Shown here in pieces: positions 55,014 to 63,996 of a DNA stretch of 64,000 nucleotides (positions are counted from its first letter, which is position 1; each line of letters opens with the position of its first letter). The stretch is from an uncultured Acetatifactor sp. Lineage in GTDB: Bacteria; Bacillota; Clostridia; Lachnospirales; Lachnospiraceae. A model generated the notes under the pieces. The model saw nothing but the letters and a program-made list of their open reading frames with translations. It was not told the DNA's origin and made no database searches. The stretch is from assembly GCA_934394815.1 (NCBI GenBank), contig CAKRRD010000007.1, positions 4,827-68,826 on the forward strand, in the 5' to 3' direction. Made by a program: the position numbers and the translations under genes.

Positions 55014-55742
55014 TTATTCGTCCCAGTTATGATATACTGCCTGAACATCATCGTCATCTTCCAGCAGATCCAGTGTTCTCTGTAAATTCTTCACAGCGGT
55101 CTCATCGGTCAGAGTTACATAATTCTGGGGAATCATGGTGACTTCCGCACTGATCATGGGAATCCCGGCATCCTCCAGAGCCTTGCGGACCTCTTCGAAG
55201 TTGTCAGGATCAGTCAGGATCTCAAAGCTGTCCTCTTCTTCAGAGAAATCTTCCGCCCCCGCATCCAGTGCGGTCATCATCAGATCATCCGCCTGCATGT
55301 CGCATTCTTCCTTGTCCACAATGATCTGTCCCTTTTTATCAAACATAAAGGATACGCATCCGGGGGTACCTACATTCCCCTGTCCCTTGGTGAATGCACT
55401 TCTGACATTGGCTGCAGTACGGTTGGTGTTGTCGGTAAGTGCATCTACGATGATGGCAATACCGTTAGGGCCGTAACCTTCATAGGTCACATACTTATAG
55501 TTTACATTGCCTACATCACCGGCTGCCTTCTTGATGCCGCGTTCAATGGTATCATTGGGCATGTTGTTGGCCTTTGCCTTGGCAATAACGGTTGCCAGTT
55601 TGAAGTTATTGGCAGGATCGGGGCCGCCCTCTTTTACAGCGACTGCGATTTCCCGGCCGATAATGGTAAAAATCTTACCCTTTGCTGCATCGTTTTTCTC
55701 TTTTTTATGCTTAATATTAGCAAATTTGGAATGTCCTGACAT
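55014..55742 (-). CDS. yebC: YebC/PmpR-family protein
   Basis: A 242-residue protein of the YebC family (MSGHSKFANIKHKKEKNDAAK), known as a DNA-binding transcription factor in some bacteria and as a translation factor for proline-rich stretches in others. Full length, three domains. AAAGGAG before the ATG; own promoter at 55815-55843. Confidence 0.95.
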   Translation of the reverse strand: MSGHSKFANIKHKKEKNDAAKGKIFTIIGREIAVAVKEGGPDPANNFKLATVIAKAKANNMPNDTIERGIKKAAGDVGNVNYKYVTYEGYGPNGIAIIVDALTDNTNRTAANVRSAFTKGQGNVGTPGCVSFMFDKKGQIIVDKEECDMQADDLMMTALDAGAEDFSEEEDSFEILTDPDNFEEVRKALEDAGIPMISAEVTMIPQNYVTLTDETAVKNLQRTLDLLEDDDDVQAVYHNWDE

Positions 55743-55814
55743 CTTTGTTACTCCTTTGAAATTAAAGTTTCTTTCTCTTTGTATGCATGTTTTTTACGCA
55801 ATAACACTCTTTTT

Positions 55815-55843
55815 ATGATAGCATTATTTTCGCTTTTCTTCAA
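55815..55843 (-). promoter_or_regulatory. Promoter for yebC
   Basis: Minus-strand -35 TTGAAG (55838-55843), 17-base spacer, -10 TATCAT (55815-55820), overlapping the 3' end of the CNNM gene. Confidence 0.65.
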
Positions 55844-57224
55844 GCACTGATTGTTCATCTTCTGTATTCTGCGGTGTTTTTTCCTCCGGAAGCTTCCGGA
55901 CCAGCACACTGCCTATCATCTTTTTGACCACCGAAAGGATCTTGAAATTATAGCCCTTATAGTCTACATCGAACTGTTCATCCGGTTCCGGGATCCGGTC
56001 CAGCCGGGAGATCAGGAAGCCGTTGAGCGTCTCGAACTCTTCCTCGTCAAAGGTAATGTCCAGAAGTTCTTCCACTTCCTTCAGCGGGGTCTTGCCCTCC
56101 ATGACATATTCTCCCTTGCCACGGTTCTTGATGTATTCCTGATCCTCATCATACTCGTCCATGATATTACCGACGATCTCCTCCAGAATATCCTCCATGG
56201 CGATCAGTCCGTCGGTCTGGCCGTATTCGTCCACCACAATGACCATCTGCAGCTTCTGGCTTTGCATTTCCTTGAACAATTCATCAATATTTTTCGTCTG
56301 GGGCACAAAATAAGGCTCCCTGAGCAATCCGTCCAGTTTGGCAATGGGAAGATCCAGCTTGTCATCACTGATATGGAACCGCATGGCATCTTTCAAATGC
56401 AGAATACCGATGATATGGTCAATATTTTCTTCGTAGACCGGGTATCTGCTGTTCTTACCCTCCAGCATGGAAGCAATGGCATCCTTTAATTTCGTCTCTC
56501 CGTCGATGGCCACAATACTTCCGCGGTGCGTCATGATGTCCTGTGCTTCCTTGTCTCCGTATTCGAAGATATTGGAGATCATTTCCGCCTCACTGGCCTG
56601 GATAACACCCTGCTCATGACCTTCCTGCACCATATTGATGATCTCTTCCTCGGTCACATCACTTTCATCCGCATTGTTGCGGACGCCGAAGAGGAACAGA
56701 ATCCCCTGGGCCGTCAGATTCACCAGTCCCGTCAGGGGTGCCAGCAGCCTCGTGATGCAAAAAATCGGATCAATGCAGGCATAAGCCCATTTTTCCGGCT
56801 GTCTGCCCGCCATTTTCCGGGGGATCAGCACACCGAAGGTCAGCAGAATATAGATCATGGCAACAAATGACAATACAGTAGCAATTCCCGTGATCACTCC
56901 CGCCGGTACATTGGTCAGAGACACTCCTCCCACATTAATCACATGCAGCCCCTTGTCGATCGTCTGCAGCCAGATATTCAGATAAAAAGCTCCCATTAAA
57001 ATATTGATCAGCGTAATGACCAGCTGTACCGTATTGATATAGATCCCCGGACGGCTGATCATTTCACTCAGCCGTATGGACCGGCGATCCTTTTCTTCCT
57101 CTGCTTTATGTAGAATCTCCTTTTCGTTCAGGTTGTCGATGGCAGCATCAAATCCATAAAAGAACATATCTACCAGCAGCAACAGGAAAAAGAGAAAAAT
57201 GGCCATGGGCCCGGTAATGTCCAT
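55824..57224 (-). CDS. CNNM/HlyC-CorC family membrane protein
   Basis: A 466-residue protein with a DUF21/CNNM membrane domain (about 5-180, four helices), two CBS domains (about 215-335; MTHRGSIVAIDG, YPVYEENIDHIIGILHLKD) and a CorC_HlyC transporter-associated domain (from about 360). Bacterial relatives are Mg2+ transporters or efflux proteins rather than haemolysins. It follows mazF by 59 bases. Confidence 0.9.
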   Translation of the reverse strand: MDITGPMAIFLFFLLLLVDMFFYGFDAAIDNLNEKEILHKAEEEKDRRSIRLSEMISRPGIYINTVQLVITLINILMGAFYLNIWLQTIDKGLHVINVGGVSLTNVPAGVITGIATVLSFVAMIYILLTFGVLIPRKMAGRQPEKWAYACIDPIFCITRLLAPLTGLVNLTAQGILFLFGVRNNADESDVTEEEIINMVQEGHEQGVIQASEAEMISNIFEYGDKEAQDIMTHRGSIVAIDGETKLKDAIASMLEGKNSRYPVYEENIDHIIGILHLKDAMRFHISDDKLDLPIAKLDGLLREPYFVPQTKNIDELFKEMQSQKLQMVIVVDEYGQTDGLIAMEDILEEIVGNIMDEYDEDQEYIKNRGKGEYVMEGKTPLKEVEELLDITFDEEEFETLNGFLISRLDRIPEPDEQFDVDYKGYNFKILSVVKKMIGSVLVRKLPEEKTPQNTEDEQSVLEEKRK

Positions 57225-57283
57225 AAATCATTTCATCCTTTCGTATTTTATAATCAGATCCTCCGGATACGTCATGCGTCAGG

Positions 57284-57625
57284 CTATGTATCCAGTTCCA
57301 GGCTTACTTTCAACGCCCGGTTCACTCTCCGCATAATGTCTCCGTCCAGATGGCACACTTTATCCTTCAGTCTCTTCTTGTCAATCGTCCGCAGCTGCTC
57401 CAGCAGTACCACGGAATCCTTATCCATATCATAGAGACGGGCATTCAGTTCTATATGCGTAGGCAGCTTTGCCTTATTCATCTTTGAGGTGATTGCAGCG
57501 CAGATCACGGTGGGGCTGTGCTTATTCCCCACATCGTTCTGGATGATAAGCACCGGCCGGATCCCGCCCTGTTCCGAGCCGATCACCGGTCTCAAATCTG
57601 CGTAATAGACATCTCCTCTTCTCAT
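57284..57625 (-). CDS. mazF: MazF/PemK-type endoribonuclease
   Basis: A 113-residue toxin-fold protein ([30 protein letters not shown]) closely resembling B. subtilis NdoA/EndoA, an mRNA interferase cutting at specific short sites. AAGGAG precedes the ATG. The usual MazE/NdoAI antitoxin gene between alr and mazF is missing; only 73 bases separate them. Regulation may be by an unlinked antitoxin or not at all. Confidence 0.92.
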   Translation of the reverse strand: MRRGDVYYADLRPVIGSEQGGIRPVLIIQNDVGNKHSPTVICAAITSKMNKAKLPTHIELNARLYDMDKDSVVLLEQLRTIDKKRLKDKVCHLDGDIMRRVNRALKVSLELDT

Positions 57626-57698
57626 TTCTACTCCTTCATCAGCGATTTAACATAAGTATTGCCGATTCTTCCGGAGTTATACGAAGACTTTCGATCCG

Positions 57699-58874
57699 TC
57701 AGAAATTTTCAAAATAGTCTTTTACTTCTGTAATCTCACCATTACGTCTGTAGACCCTTGGAATCCTTTTTCCCAGTGCACAGACAAATTCATAGTTGAA
57801 TCTGCCGGAAAGTTCTCCCAGTTCTTCCGCAGTGATCCGCTCCGGGCCATCCGCTCCGAGAAGTGTTACCTTATCCCCCTCCATGACTCCGGGGATCTCC
57901 GAAACATCCACCATGAACTGATCCATACAGACTCTTCCCAGGATCGGTGCCTTCTTCCCGTGGATCAGCACATAGCCTTTTCCGGACAGGCTTCTGGGAT
58001 AGCCGTCTCCGTATCCTACAGGGATCGTAGCGACTCTGGTATCCTTCTTTGCCGTAAACAGACCGCCATAGCTGACGCTCTGTCCCGCATGGATCGTCTT
58101 ACAGTATACAATATGGCTGTAGAGAGACATTGCCGCCCGCAGTGGTACAATGTCCTTACTCACTTCTTCGGACGGATATAAGCCATAGGTCGTAATCCCC
58201 GCCCGGACCATATCCATGTTGGCCTGTGGCATTTCCAGGATTGCCGCACTGTTGGAGCAGTGTTTTACCGGAATATCCAGCCCCAGTTCCGACTGTATTC
58301 TATGAATAAAATTCTGAAAAAGTTCCAGCTGCCGGTTGGCAGATGTCTTATCTGCTTCATCAGATTTGGCAAAATGGGTAAAAATACCCTCCACCTCCAG
58401 ACCGGGATGCTCCATGATGAATTTTACAAATTGCAGTCCCTCATCATCCGGAGTAATACCAATCCTTCCCATTCCGGTATCCACTTTGATATGGACTCTG
58501 GCCTTCTTTCCAACCTTCACAGCCGCTTCTGCCAGTTCTTCCACCGTATCTCTGCGGTAGACCGCCGGGCGGACCTCCTCCCGGATCAGTTCCTCATAAC
58601 AATAGGGAAAAGTATACCCCAGGATCAGGATCGGCTTCTTTACACCCGCTTCCCTCAGGACATGAGCCTCTTCGTAAGTTGCCGCCGCATAACCGAACAT
58701 GAAATCCAGATTCTCTAACATTCTGGCAATGGGAACGCCTCCGTGACCGTAACCGTCGGTCTTGATAACCGCCAGTATCTTCGTTTCCGGAGCTATATTT
58801 TCCTTCATGTGAACCATATTCTCCCAGATGGCATCCAGATCCACTTCCGCCCATACCCTTTGATAGGAATTCAT
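57699..58874 (-). CDS. alr: Alanine racemase
   Basis: A 391-residue PLP enzyme supplying D-alanine for peptidoglycan. The PLP Lys is in AVIKTDGYGHG (near 37) and the second catalytic Tyr in SVSYGGLF (near 268). I chose the ATG at 58874 (MNSYQRVWAEVDL), with AGGA just upstream and the conserved N-terminal start; two earlier ATG lack sites. It follows nnrDE and precedes mazF, as alr-ndoA in Bacilli. Confidence 0.95.
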   Translation of the reverse strand: MNSYQRVWAEVDLDAIWENMVHMKENIAPETKILAVIKTDGYGHGGVPIARMLENLDFMFGYAAATYEEAHVLREAGVKKPILILGYTFPYCYEELIREEVRPAVYRRDTVEELAEAAVKVGKKARVHIKVDTGMGRIGITPDDEGLQFVKFIMEHPGLEVEGIFTHFAKSDEADKTSANRQLELFQNFIHRIQSELGLDIPVKHCSNSAAILEMPQANMDMVRAGITTYGLYPSEEVSKDIVPLRAAMSLYSHIVYCKTIHAGQSVSYGGLFTAKKDTRVATIPVGYGDGYPRSLSGKGYVLIHGKKAPILGRVCMDQFMVDVSEIPGVMEGDKVTLLGADGPERITAEELGELSGRFNYEFVCALGKRIPRVYRRNGEITEVKDYFENF

Positions 58875-58939
58875 CTTTTCCTGTAGTTTACCCGTCATTT
58901 TTTCACACTTTCTTACATTTACTTCCATACTTTTTCTTA

Positions 58940-60439
58940 TTATTTTTCATTGTGATCTTTCATCAGGCAGTCTGCAATATCTCCCGCCATCACTCCGTAT
59001 TCCGTATGCAGCTTTGCCGCCAGTTCCCCGGCCAGACCATGAAGATATACGCCGTTCACCGCAGCCTGAAACGCTTCCATTCCCTGCGCCAGCAATCCCG
59101 TAATCACACCGGTCAGCACGTCTCCGCTGCCTGCCGTGGCCATACCGCTGTTACCGGTAATATTCAGATAACAGGCTCCCTGTTCCTTACACACGACAGT
59201 TCTTGCATCCTTGGCCACTGCTACACCATGAAAACGCTCCGCCAGCGTTCTGGCACAGTTTGGAAGGTCCTCCTTACATTCCGGAATCGACCGCCCAAGC
59301 AGCCTTGACAATTCTCCTACGTGCGGGGTCAGCAGAATGGTTCTGCCTTTTGCACCCTGCCTCTGCAGTTCCTCCGTCAGTAGTTTTCCATTTTCCTCTG
59401 CCAGAAGATTCAGTGCATCCGCGTCCAACACCAGAGGTTTTCTGCTCTTCTCCACCACAGTTCTCAGGCATTGCAGTGCCTGTTCCTCTCTGCCGATTCC
59501 GGGGCCTATCGCGATCACATCCGCCCACTTAAGGCTTTCTGCTAGTTGTCTGCAGGAGCCGTACAGTGCTTCCGGGATCCCCTGCTGTAAAATCTGCCGG
59601 TTTTCCTCCGCAGTGATGACTTTTACCATACCGGATCCGCTACGGTATGCCGCTCTTGCTGCCAGAATGGCTGCCCCGGCCATGCCGTTGCTCCCGGCGA
59701 TCAGTAGTATCTTACCAAAGGTTCCCTTATTGCCGGAAGGATTTCTGTCCGGAAGACATTTTTCACCGTTTTCCAACGTATACATCTCCGGAATCTGTCC
59801 CAGAAAGCTCTCCGGACCAATTCCCACATCAACGGTATGAACTTCCCCGGCATAATCGGCTCCCGGATACATCACAAGGCCTCTCTTGCAGAAGCCGAAA
59901 GTGATGGTTGCATCTGCCAGAAAAGCACAGCCAAGCACACTTCCGGTGTCCGAACAGATTCCGCTGGGAACATCCAGCGCCAGTTTGAATCCTTCTGCCT
60001 CGTTCATTTGCTTCACAGCTTCCGCATAGATTCCCTTCACCGGGCGGCTTAAGCCCACACCGAACAGAGCATCTACAATCACATTATATTCATCCGTCCG
60101 CACATTACTGTCTGTCTTCACCGGAAAATGCTGCAATATCCGCCACTGGCCGTTCCACTGCTCCGTAGCCTTGTCTGGATCTCCCACAAGTCTCACCGCC
60201 ACAGTATACCCGTCCGCCGCAAGAAGTCTCGCCAGCGCCAGACCATCTCCACCATTGTTTCCCATACCAGCAAAAATGAGCACTTTTGTCCGTTCTTTCA
60301 CGGCATCAAAGCGCTCTTTCAGAAAATTCTCCGCAGCCAGAGCCGCTCTTTCCATCAGAACCGGCCCCGGTATGCCGAGGTACTCTATGGTATTTGTATC
60401 ATATTGCTTCATTTCCTGTGCAGTTACCAGATATCTCAT
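58940..60439 (-). CDS. Bifunctional NAD(P)H-hydrate repair enzyme (epimerase/dehydratase)
   Basis: A 499-residue fusion of NnrE (residues 1-215; GMGNNGGDGL near 57) and NnrD (225-495; GGDVLTG-type SGDVLTGVITG near 440, DADALNLL near 345), which repairs damaged NADHX and NADPHX. The gene starts one base after the stop of the coiled-coil gene. Length normal. Confidence 0.95.
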   Translation of the reverse strand: MRYLVTAQEMKQYDTNTIEYLGIPGPVLMERAALAAENFLKERFDAVKERTKVLIFAGMGNNGGDGLALARLLAADGYTVAVRLVGDPDKATEQWNGQWRILQHFPVKTDSNVRTDEYNVIVDALFGVGLSRPVKGIYAEAVKQMNEAEGFKLALDVPSGICSDTGSVLGCAFLADATITFGFCKRGLVMYPGADYAGEVHTVDVGIGPESFLGQIPEMYTLENGEKCLPDRNPSGNKGTFGKILLIAGSNGMAGAAILAARAAYRSGSGMVKVITAEENRQILQQGIPEALYGSCRQLAESLKWADVIAIGPGIGREEQALQCLRTVVEKSRKPLVLDADALNLLAEENGKLLTEELQRQGAKGRTILLTPHVGELSRLLGRSIPECKEDLPNCARTLAERFHGVAVAKDARTVVCKEQGACYLNITGNSGMATAGSGDVLTGVITGLLAQGMEAFQAAVNGVYLHGLAGELAAKLHTEYGVMAGDIADCLMKDHNEK

Positions 60440-60440
60440 A

Positions 60441-61079
60441 CTATTTTTGCTCCGGATTATATTTCATGTCAAACAGATTGACTACCTCTGCGCCAAAGAT
60501 ATCGTGCATATAGTTGTAGATCTCCTGATTCTGCTGTTCCATCTGTTGTTTCTCAATCAGGCGTTTTTTTAATTCAATACGGATCGCGCCCACCCACTCC
60601 GCAGTCTCTTTGATCTGTTTGTCATTATCCTTCATAATATCATAGCAGCACTCCATAGTAAACATCATAAGCTGAAGATTTAATCTATCGATCTCTCTGG
60701 GAATATCTTTCAGTTCATCCTCGTAAGCTTCCAGCTTCTCATTACATTCCTCGATCAGACGTTTATGTTCTTCGATCTGCTTATTCAGCCTGCTGTTCTC
60801 TCCCTGCTGATCCGCCTCGTCCACCATGGGTACGATCTCCTTCATCAGCTTCTTTTTCAGATTCCGGATATCCTTTGACTCGGTGTTCAGTTTTCCTTGT
60901 CGTTTCAGCAGCTGATTCAGGGCATCCTCCGTCTCTTTTAATGGAACGGAACCGGTCTTGTTCAACAGCCGGTACCATTTATTGTCCAGAGTGAGTACGG
61001 GCAGATGTTTTCCGGCCAGTGCGCTTTTAAAAGTCTCCTGTCGGTTCTGTGTGTTCTCTTCTGCGTTGCCGCTGCCCAT
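60441..61079 (-). CDS. Coiled-coil protein of unknown function
   Basis: A 212-residue soluble protein. ATG at 61079 is preceded by AAAAGGAG. After a disordered N-terminus, a region LPVLTLDNKWYRLLN (near 28) is followed by almost continuous heptads from about 55 to 200 (RQGKLNTESKDIRNLKKKLM..; RLNKQIEEHKRLIEECNEKLEAYEDEL). It has no motif I recognise. Position between rex and nnrDE suggests an operon; no function is proposed. Confidence 0.8.
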   Translation of the reverse strand: MGSGNAEENTQNRQETFKSALAGKHLPVLTLDNKWYRLLNKTGSVPLKETEDALNQLLKRQGKLNTESKDIRNLKKKLMKEIVPMVDEADQQGENSRLNKQIEEHKRLIEECNEKLEAYEDELKDIPREIDRLNLQLMMFTMECCYDIMKDNDKQIKETAEWVGAIRIELKKRLIEKQQMEQQNQEIYNYMHDIFGAEVVNLFDMKYNPEQK

Positions 61080-61128
61080 AATATCACTCCTTTTATGCCT
61101 TGCAGCCACCTGTTTTCCCTGGGGCTGA

Positions 61129-61770
61129 TTATTTCATGTCTGAACTGTAACGGTTAATATTGTAAGACAGCTTCATTAAGCTGTCGGACAGGTGCACGTT
61201 CTCCACCTGGATGCCTTCCGGCACATTCAGATCCACATGGGCGAAATTCCAGATGGCCCGGATTCCGTTGGCTACCAGTTTATCCGCCACTTCCACGGCG
61301 CTGGTCTTGGGAATCGTCAATACAGCAATATCAATGTCATTCTCCCGGATATAGGATTCCAACCGTTCCATGGGCATGACTTTCACACCACGGACATCTT
61401 TTCCCACCAGTTCCGGATTCGCATCGAACATTCCCTTGAAGATAAATCCACGGCGTTCAAAATTCATATAATTGCCCAGCGCTCTTCCCAGATTGCCGGC
61501 ACCGATAATCACAAAATTGTGCTGTTTATCCAGTCCTAAGATCTTACCGATCTCACGATACAGATATTCCACATTATATCCATAGCCCTGCTGGCCGAAA
61601 CCACCGAAATTATTAAAATCCTGACGTATCTGAGATGCAGTCACCTTCATCAGTCCGGAAAGTTCCTGCGAGGAAATACGCTCCACACCTTCATCCTTAA
61701 GTTCTCCCAGATAGCGAAAGTATCTGGGCAGTCTGCCGATCACGGCCTGTGAAATTTCTTTTGCTTCCAA
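61129..61770 (-). CDS. rex: Redox-sensing repressor Rex
   Basis: A 213-residue NADH-sensing repressor. The start is TTG at 61770, 7 bases after GGAGG; a GTG three codons earlier overlaps that site. The N-terminal winged helix (LPRYFRYLGELKDEGVERISSQELS) binds DNA, and the Rossmann fold IGAGNLGRAL (near 90) senses NADH/NAD. Rex represses fermentation and NADH-reoxidation genes when NADH is low. It heads the rex-coiled-coil-nnrDE-alr-mazF unit and its promoter carries a palindrome. Confidence 0.95.
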   Translation of the reverse strand: MEAKEISQAVIGRLPRYFRYLGELKDEGVERISSQELSGLMKVTASQIRQDFNNFGGFGQQGYGYNVEYLYREIGKILGLDKQHNFVIIGAGNLGRALGNYMNFERRGFIFKGMFDANPELVGKDVRGVKVMPMERLESYIRENDIDIAVLTIPKTSAVEVADKLVANGIRAIWNFAHVDLNVPEGIQVENVHLSDSLMKLSYNINRYSSDMK

Positions 61771-61794
61771 AGCTTCCACCTCCGATTTTATTTA

Positions 61795-61824
61795 AGTATA
61801 CACCACATGTTAAAAACTTGTCAA
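61795..61824 (-). promoter_or_regulatory. Promoter for rex
   Basis: Minus-strand -35 TTGACA (61819-61824), 18-base spacer, -10 TATACT (61795-61800). Confidence 0.75.
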
Positions 61825-61834
61825 TGAATTGACA
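61819..61834. promoter_or_regulatory. Palindrome over the rex -35 box
   Basis: TGTCAATGAATTGACA, a perfect 7-base inverted repeat with a 2-base centre, containing the -35 hexamer. It differs from the known Rex site (TTGTGAA-N4-TTCACAA), so another regulator is possible, or a chance dyad. Confidence 0.45.
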
Positions 61835-61919
61835 GGTTTTCTTCTTTTCGATAAAATAAATTTTAAAAAGCCGGTCTCCATGCGTTGTTTTCACGGGTGC
61901 AGATACTGAAATTATTACA

Positions 61920-61925
61920 TATAAT
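61920..61925 (+). promoter_or_regulatory. -10 box before the ABC-F gene
   Basis: Perfect TATAAT, 28 bases before the start, with no clear -35. Divergent from the rex promoter. Confidence 0.4.
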
Positions 61926-61952
61926 CTATAGGAATAAAGGATACTTACTACC

Positions 61953-63884
61953 ATGATATTATCTTGTCAGAATATTTCAAAAGCGTTTGTGGAAAATCAG
62001 GTGTTGAAAAATGTCTCTTTCCATATAGAAGATCATGAAAAGGCTGCCATCGTCGGCATCAACGGTGCCGGAAAGACAACCTTGCTTCGTATCATCGTGG
62101 GCGAAATGGCTCCCGATGACGGTCAGGTAGTTCTGGCCAGGGATAAAACCCTGGGATACCTTGCCCAAAACAGCACCGTAGATACCTCTCACACCATTTA
62201 CGAGGAATTATTATCCGTAAAGGCGGATCTTCTGCGTCTGGAGGAAATGATCCGGGCATGTGAGAACCATATGAATTACGCCGAAGGGGATGCGCTGGCG
62301 GACCTTATGAAGCAGTACACTTCTCTCACTCACGCTTTTGAGACTGGTGGCGGTTACCTCTACCGCAGTGAGCTTGTCGGGGTGTTAAAGGGTCTGGGCT
62401 TTACCGAGGACGAATTTTCCAGGCCGGTGGCGACGCTCTCCGGCGGTCAGAAGACCCGTGTGGCGTTAGGACGTCTTCTGCTGCAGAATCCGGATCTGAT
62501 CATCCTCGACGAGCCGACGAACCATCTGGATATGAATTCCATCGCCTGGCTGGAGACTTATCTGCTGAATTATAAAGGAGCCGTTCTCATCGTCTCCCAC
62601 GACCGGTATTTTCTGGACCGGATCGCCGGAAAGGTTATCGAGATCGACCAGTCCAAAGCTACAACCTTCCTCGGCAATTACTCCGATTATGCCGTAAAAA
62701 AGGAGCAGCTGCGCGTTGCCGCCTGGAATGCCTACATGAACCAGCAGCGTGAGATCAAGCATCAGGAAGAAGTCATCGAAAAATTAAAGTCCTTCAACCG
62801 GGAAAAATCTATCAAACGGGCGGAAAGCCGGGAGAAAATGCTGGACAAGATTGAAGTCATCGAAAAACCCTCCGAAGTCCGCACGGATATGAAGCTGACA
62901 CTGACGCCCCGGATCTTAAGCGGCAATGATGTCCTGACCGTGGAGCATCTGTCCAAAAGCTTTGACTCCCATAAGCTTTTTACCGATGTCAATTTCGAAG
63001 TTAAACGCGGTGAACATGTGGCGATCATCGGTGATAATGGCAGTGGCAAGACCACTTTGCTTAAGATCTTAAATGGTCTCGTTCCTGCCGATCAGGGCAC
63101 CTTCCGCTTAGGCTCCAATGTGGAGATTGGTTATTACGATCAGGAACATCATGTACTCCATAGTGAAAAAACATTGTTTGAGGAAATCTCCGACGATTAT
63201 CCGTACCTGAACAATACCCAGATCCGCAATGTGCTGGCTGCTTTCCTGTTCACCGGGGAGGATGTCTTCAAACGAATCAGCGACTTAAGCGGCGGCGAGC
63301 GCGGACGTGTATCACTTGCCAAGCTGGTGCTCTCCAACGCAAACTTTCTGATCCTGGATGAGCCGACGAACCATCTGGACATCATGTCCAAGGAAATTCT
63401 GGAGGATGCCCTGAACGGTTACGAAGGAACCATATTGTATGTCTCCCACGACCGTTACTTTATCAACCGCACCGCCCACCGTATCCTGGATCTGACAGAA
63501 GGCCGGTTTGTCAATTATGTTGGCAATTACGACTACTATCTGGAAAAACATGACACGGTAATGGCCGCCACTCTGGCAGGCAGCACGCAGAGCGCAGATG
63601 CGAAAAGTGTTGCTGCCGCTAAGGCTGCGGAATCCGAAGTCAAGCTGGACTGGAAAGCCCAGAAAGAAGAACAGGCCAGACTCCGCAAAAAGGAAAACGA
63701 CCTGAAAAAATGCGAGGAACAGATTGCCAGACTGGAAGCACGCATCTCCGAGATTGACACCGAAATGTCCGATCCCGCCATCGGCACCCAGGCAGCGAAA
63801 TTGCAGGGACTCTCCAAAGAGCAGGCTGCCTGTCAGGAACAGCTGGAAAAATTATATGAACAGTGGGAAGAACTGGCAGAGTAA
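61953..63884 (+). CDS. ABC-F family ribosome-associated ATPase
   Basis: A 643-residue protein with two ABC ATPase domains and no transmembrane helices. First domain: Walker A GINGAGKTT (near 36), LSGGQKTR (near 162); second: GDNGSGKTT (near 361), LSGGERGR (near 446). The P-site tRNA interaction linker between them (about 235-315) is charged and helical; a C-terminal coiled coil of about 90 residues follows. ABC-F proteins act on the ribosome, as translation factors or antibiotic-protection factors; subfamily is not decided. AAAGGA precedes the ATG. Confidence 0.9.
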   Translation: MILSCQNISKAFVENQVLKNVSFHIEDHEKAAIVGINGAGKTTLLRIIVGEMAPDDGQVVLARDKTLGYLAQNSTVDTSHTIYEELLSVKADLLRLEEMIRACENHMNYAEGDALADLMKQYTSLTHAFETGGGYLYRSELVGVLKGLGFTEDEFSRPVATLSGGQKTRVALGRLLLQNPDLIILDEPTNHLDMNSIAWLETYLLNYKGAVLIVSHDRYFLDRIAGKVIEIDQSKATTFLGNYSDYAVKKEQLRVAAWNAYMNQQREIKHQEEVIEKLKSFNREKSIKRAESREKMLDKIEVIEKPSEVRTDMKLTLTPRILSGNDVLTVEHLSKSFDSHKLFTDVNFEVKRGEHVAIIGDNGSGKTTLLKILNGLVPADQGTFRLGSNVEIGYYDQEHHVLHSEKTLFEEISDDYPYLNNTQIRNVLAAFLFTGEDVFKRISDLSGGERGRVSLAKLVLSNANFLILDEPTNHLDIMSKEILEDALNGYEGTILYVSHDRYFINRTAHRILDLTEGRFVNYVGNYDYYLEKHDTVMAATLAGSTQSADAKSVAAAKAAESEVKLDWKAQKEEQARLRKKENDLKKCEEQIARLEARISEIDTEMSDPAIGTQAAKLQGLSKEQAACQEQLEKLYEQWEELAE

Positions 63885-63940
63885 CTGGAAAGTTAGTGGA
63901 ATATCCCCGTAGCCCGCATTGGAGGTAAGGACAGCAGACC

Positions 63941-63996
63941 CGCTCTCGCTTCAAAGCAGAGCGTAGCGGTACGTAAGCGAGGAAAGTACCCTCGCT
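63941..63996. repeat. Tandem hairpins at the window edge
   Basis: Two inverted repeats after the ABC-F gene: CGCTCT-c-GCT / AGC-AGAGCG with a TCAA loop (63941-63963), and AGCGAGG / CCTCGCT (63976-63996). GGTAC (63968-63972) and GTACC (63986-63990) offer an alternative pairing. There is no T-tract. Possibly a dispersed repeat or structured RNA; the element may continue beyond the edge. Confidence 0.4.

Noticed and set aside
57626..57698. Hidden mazE between alr and mazF
   Set aside because: 73 bases cannot encode an antitoxin of normal length and no small frame with a ribosome site is present.
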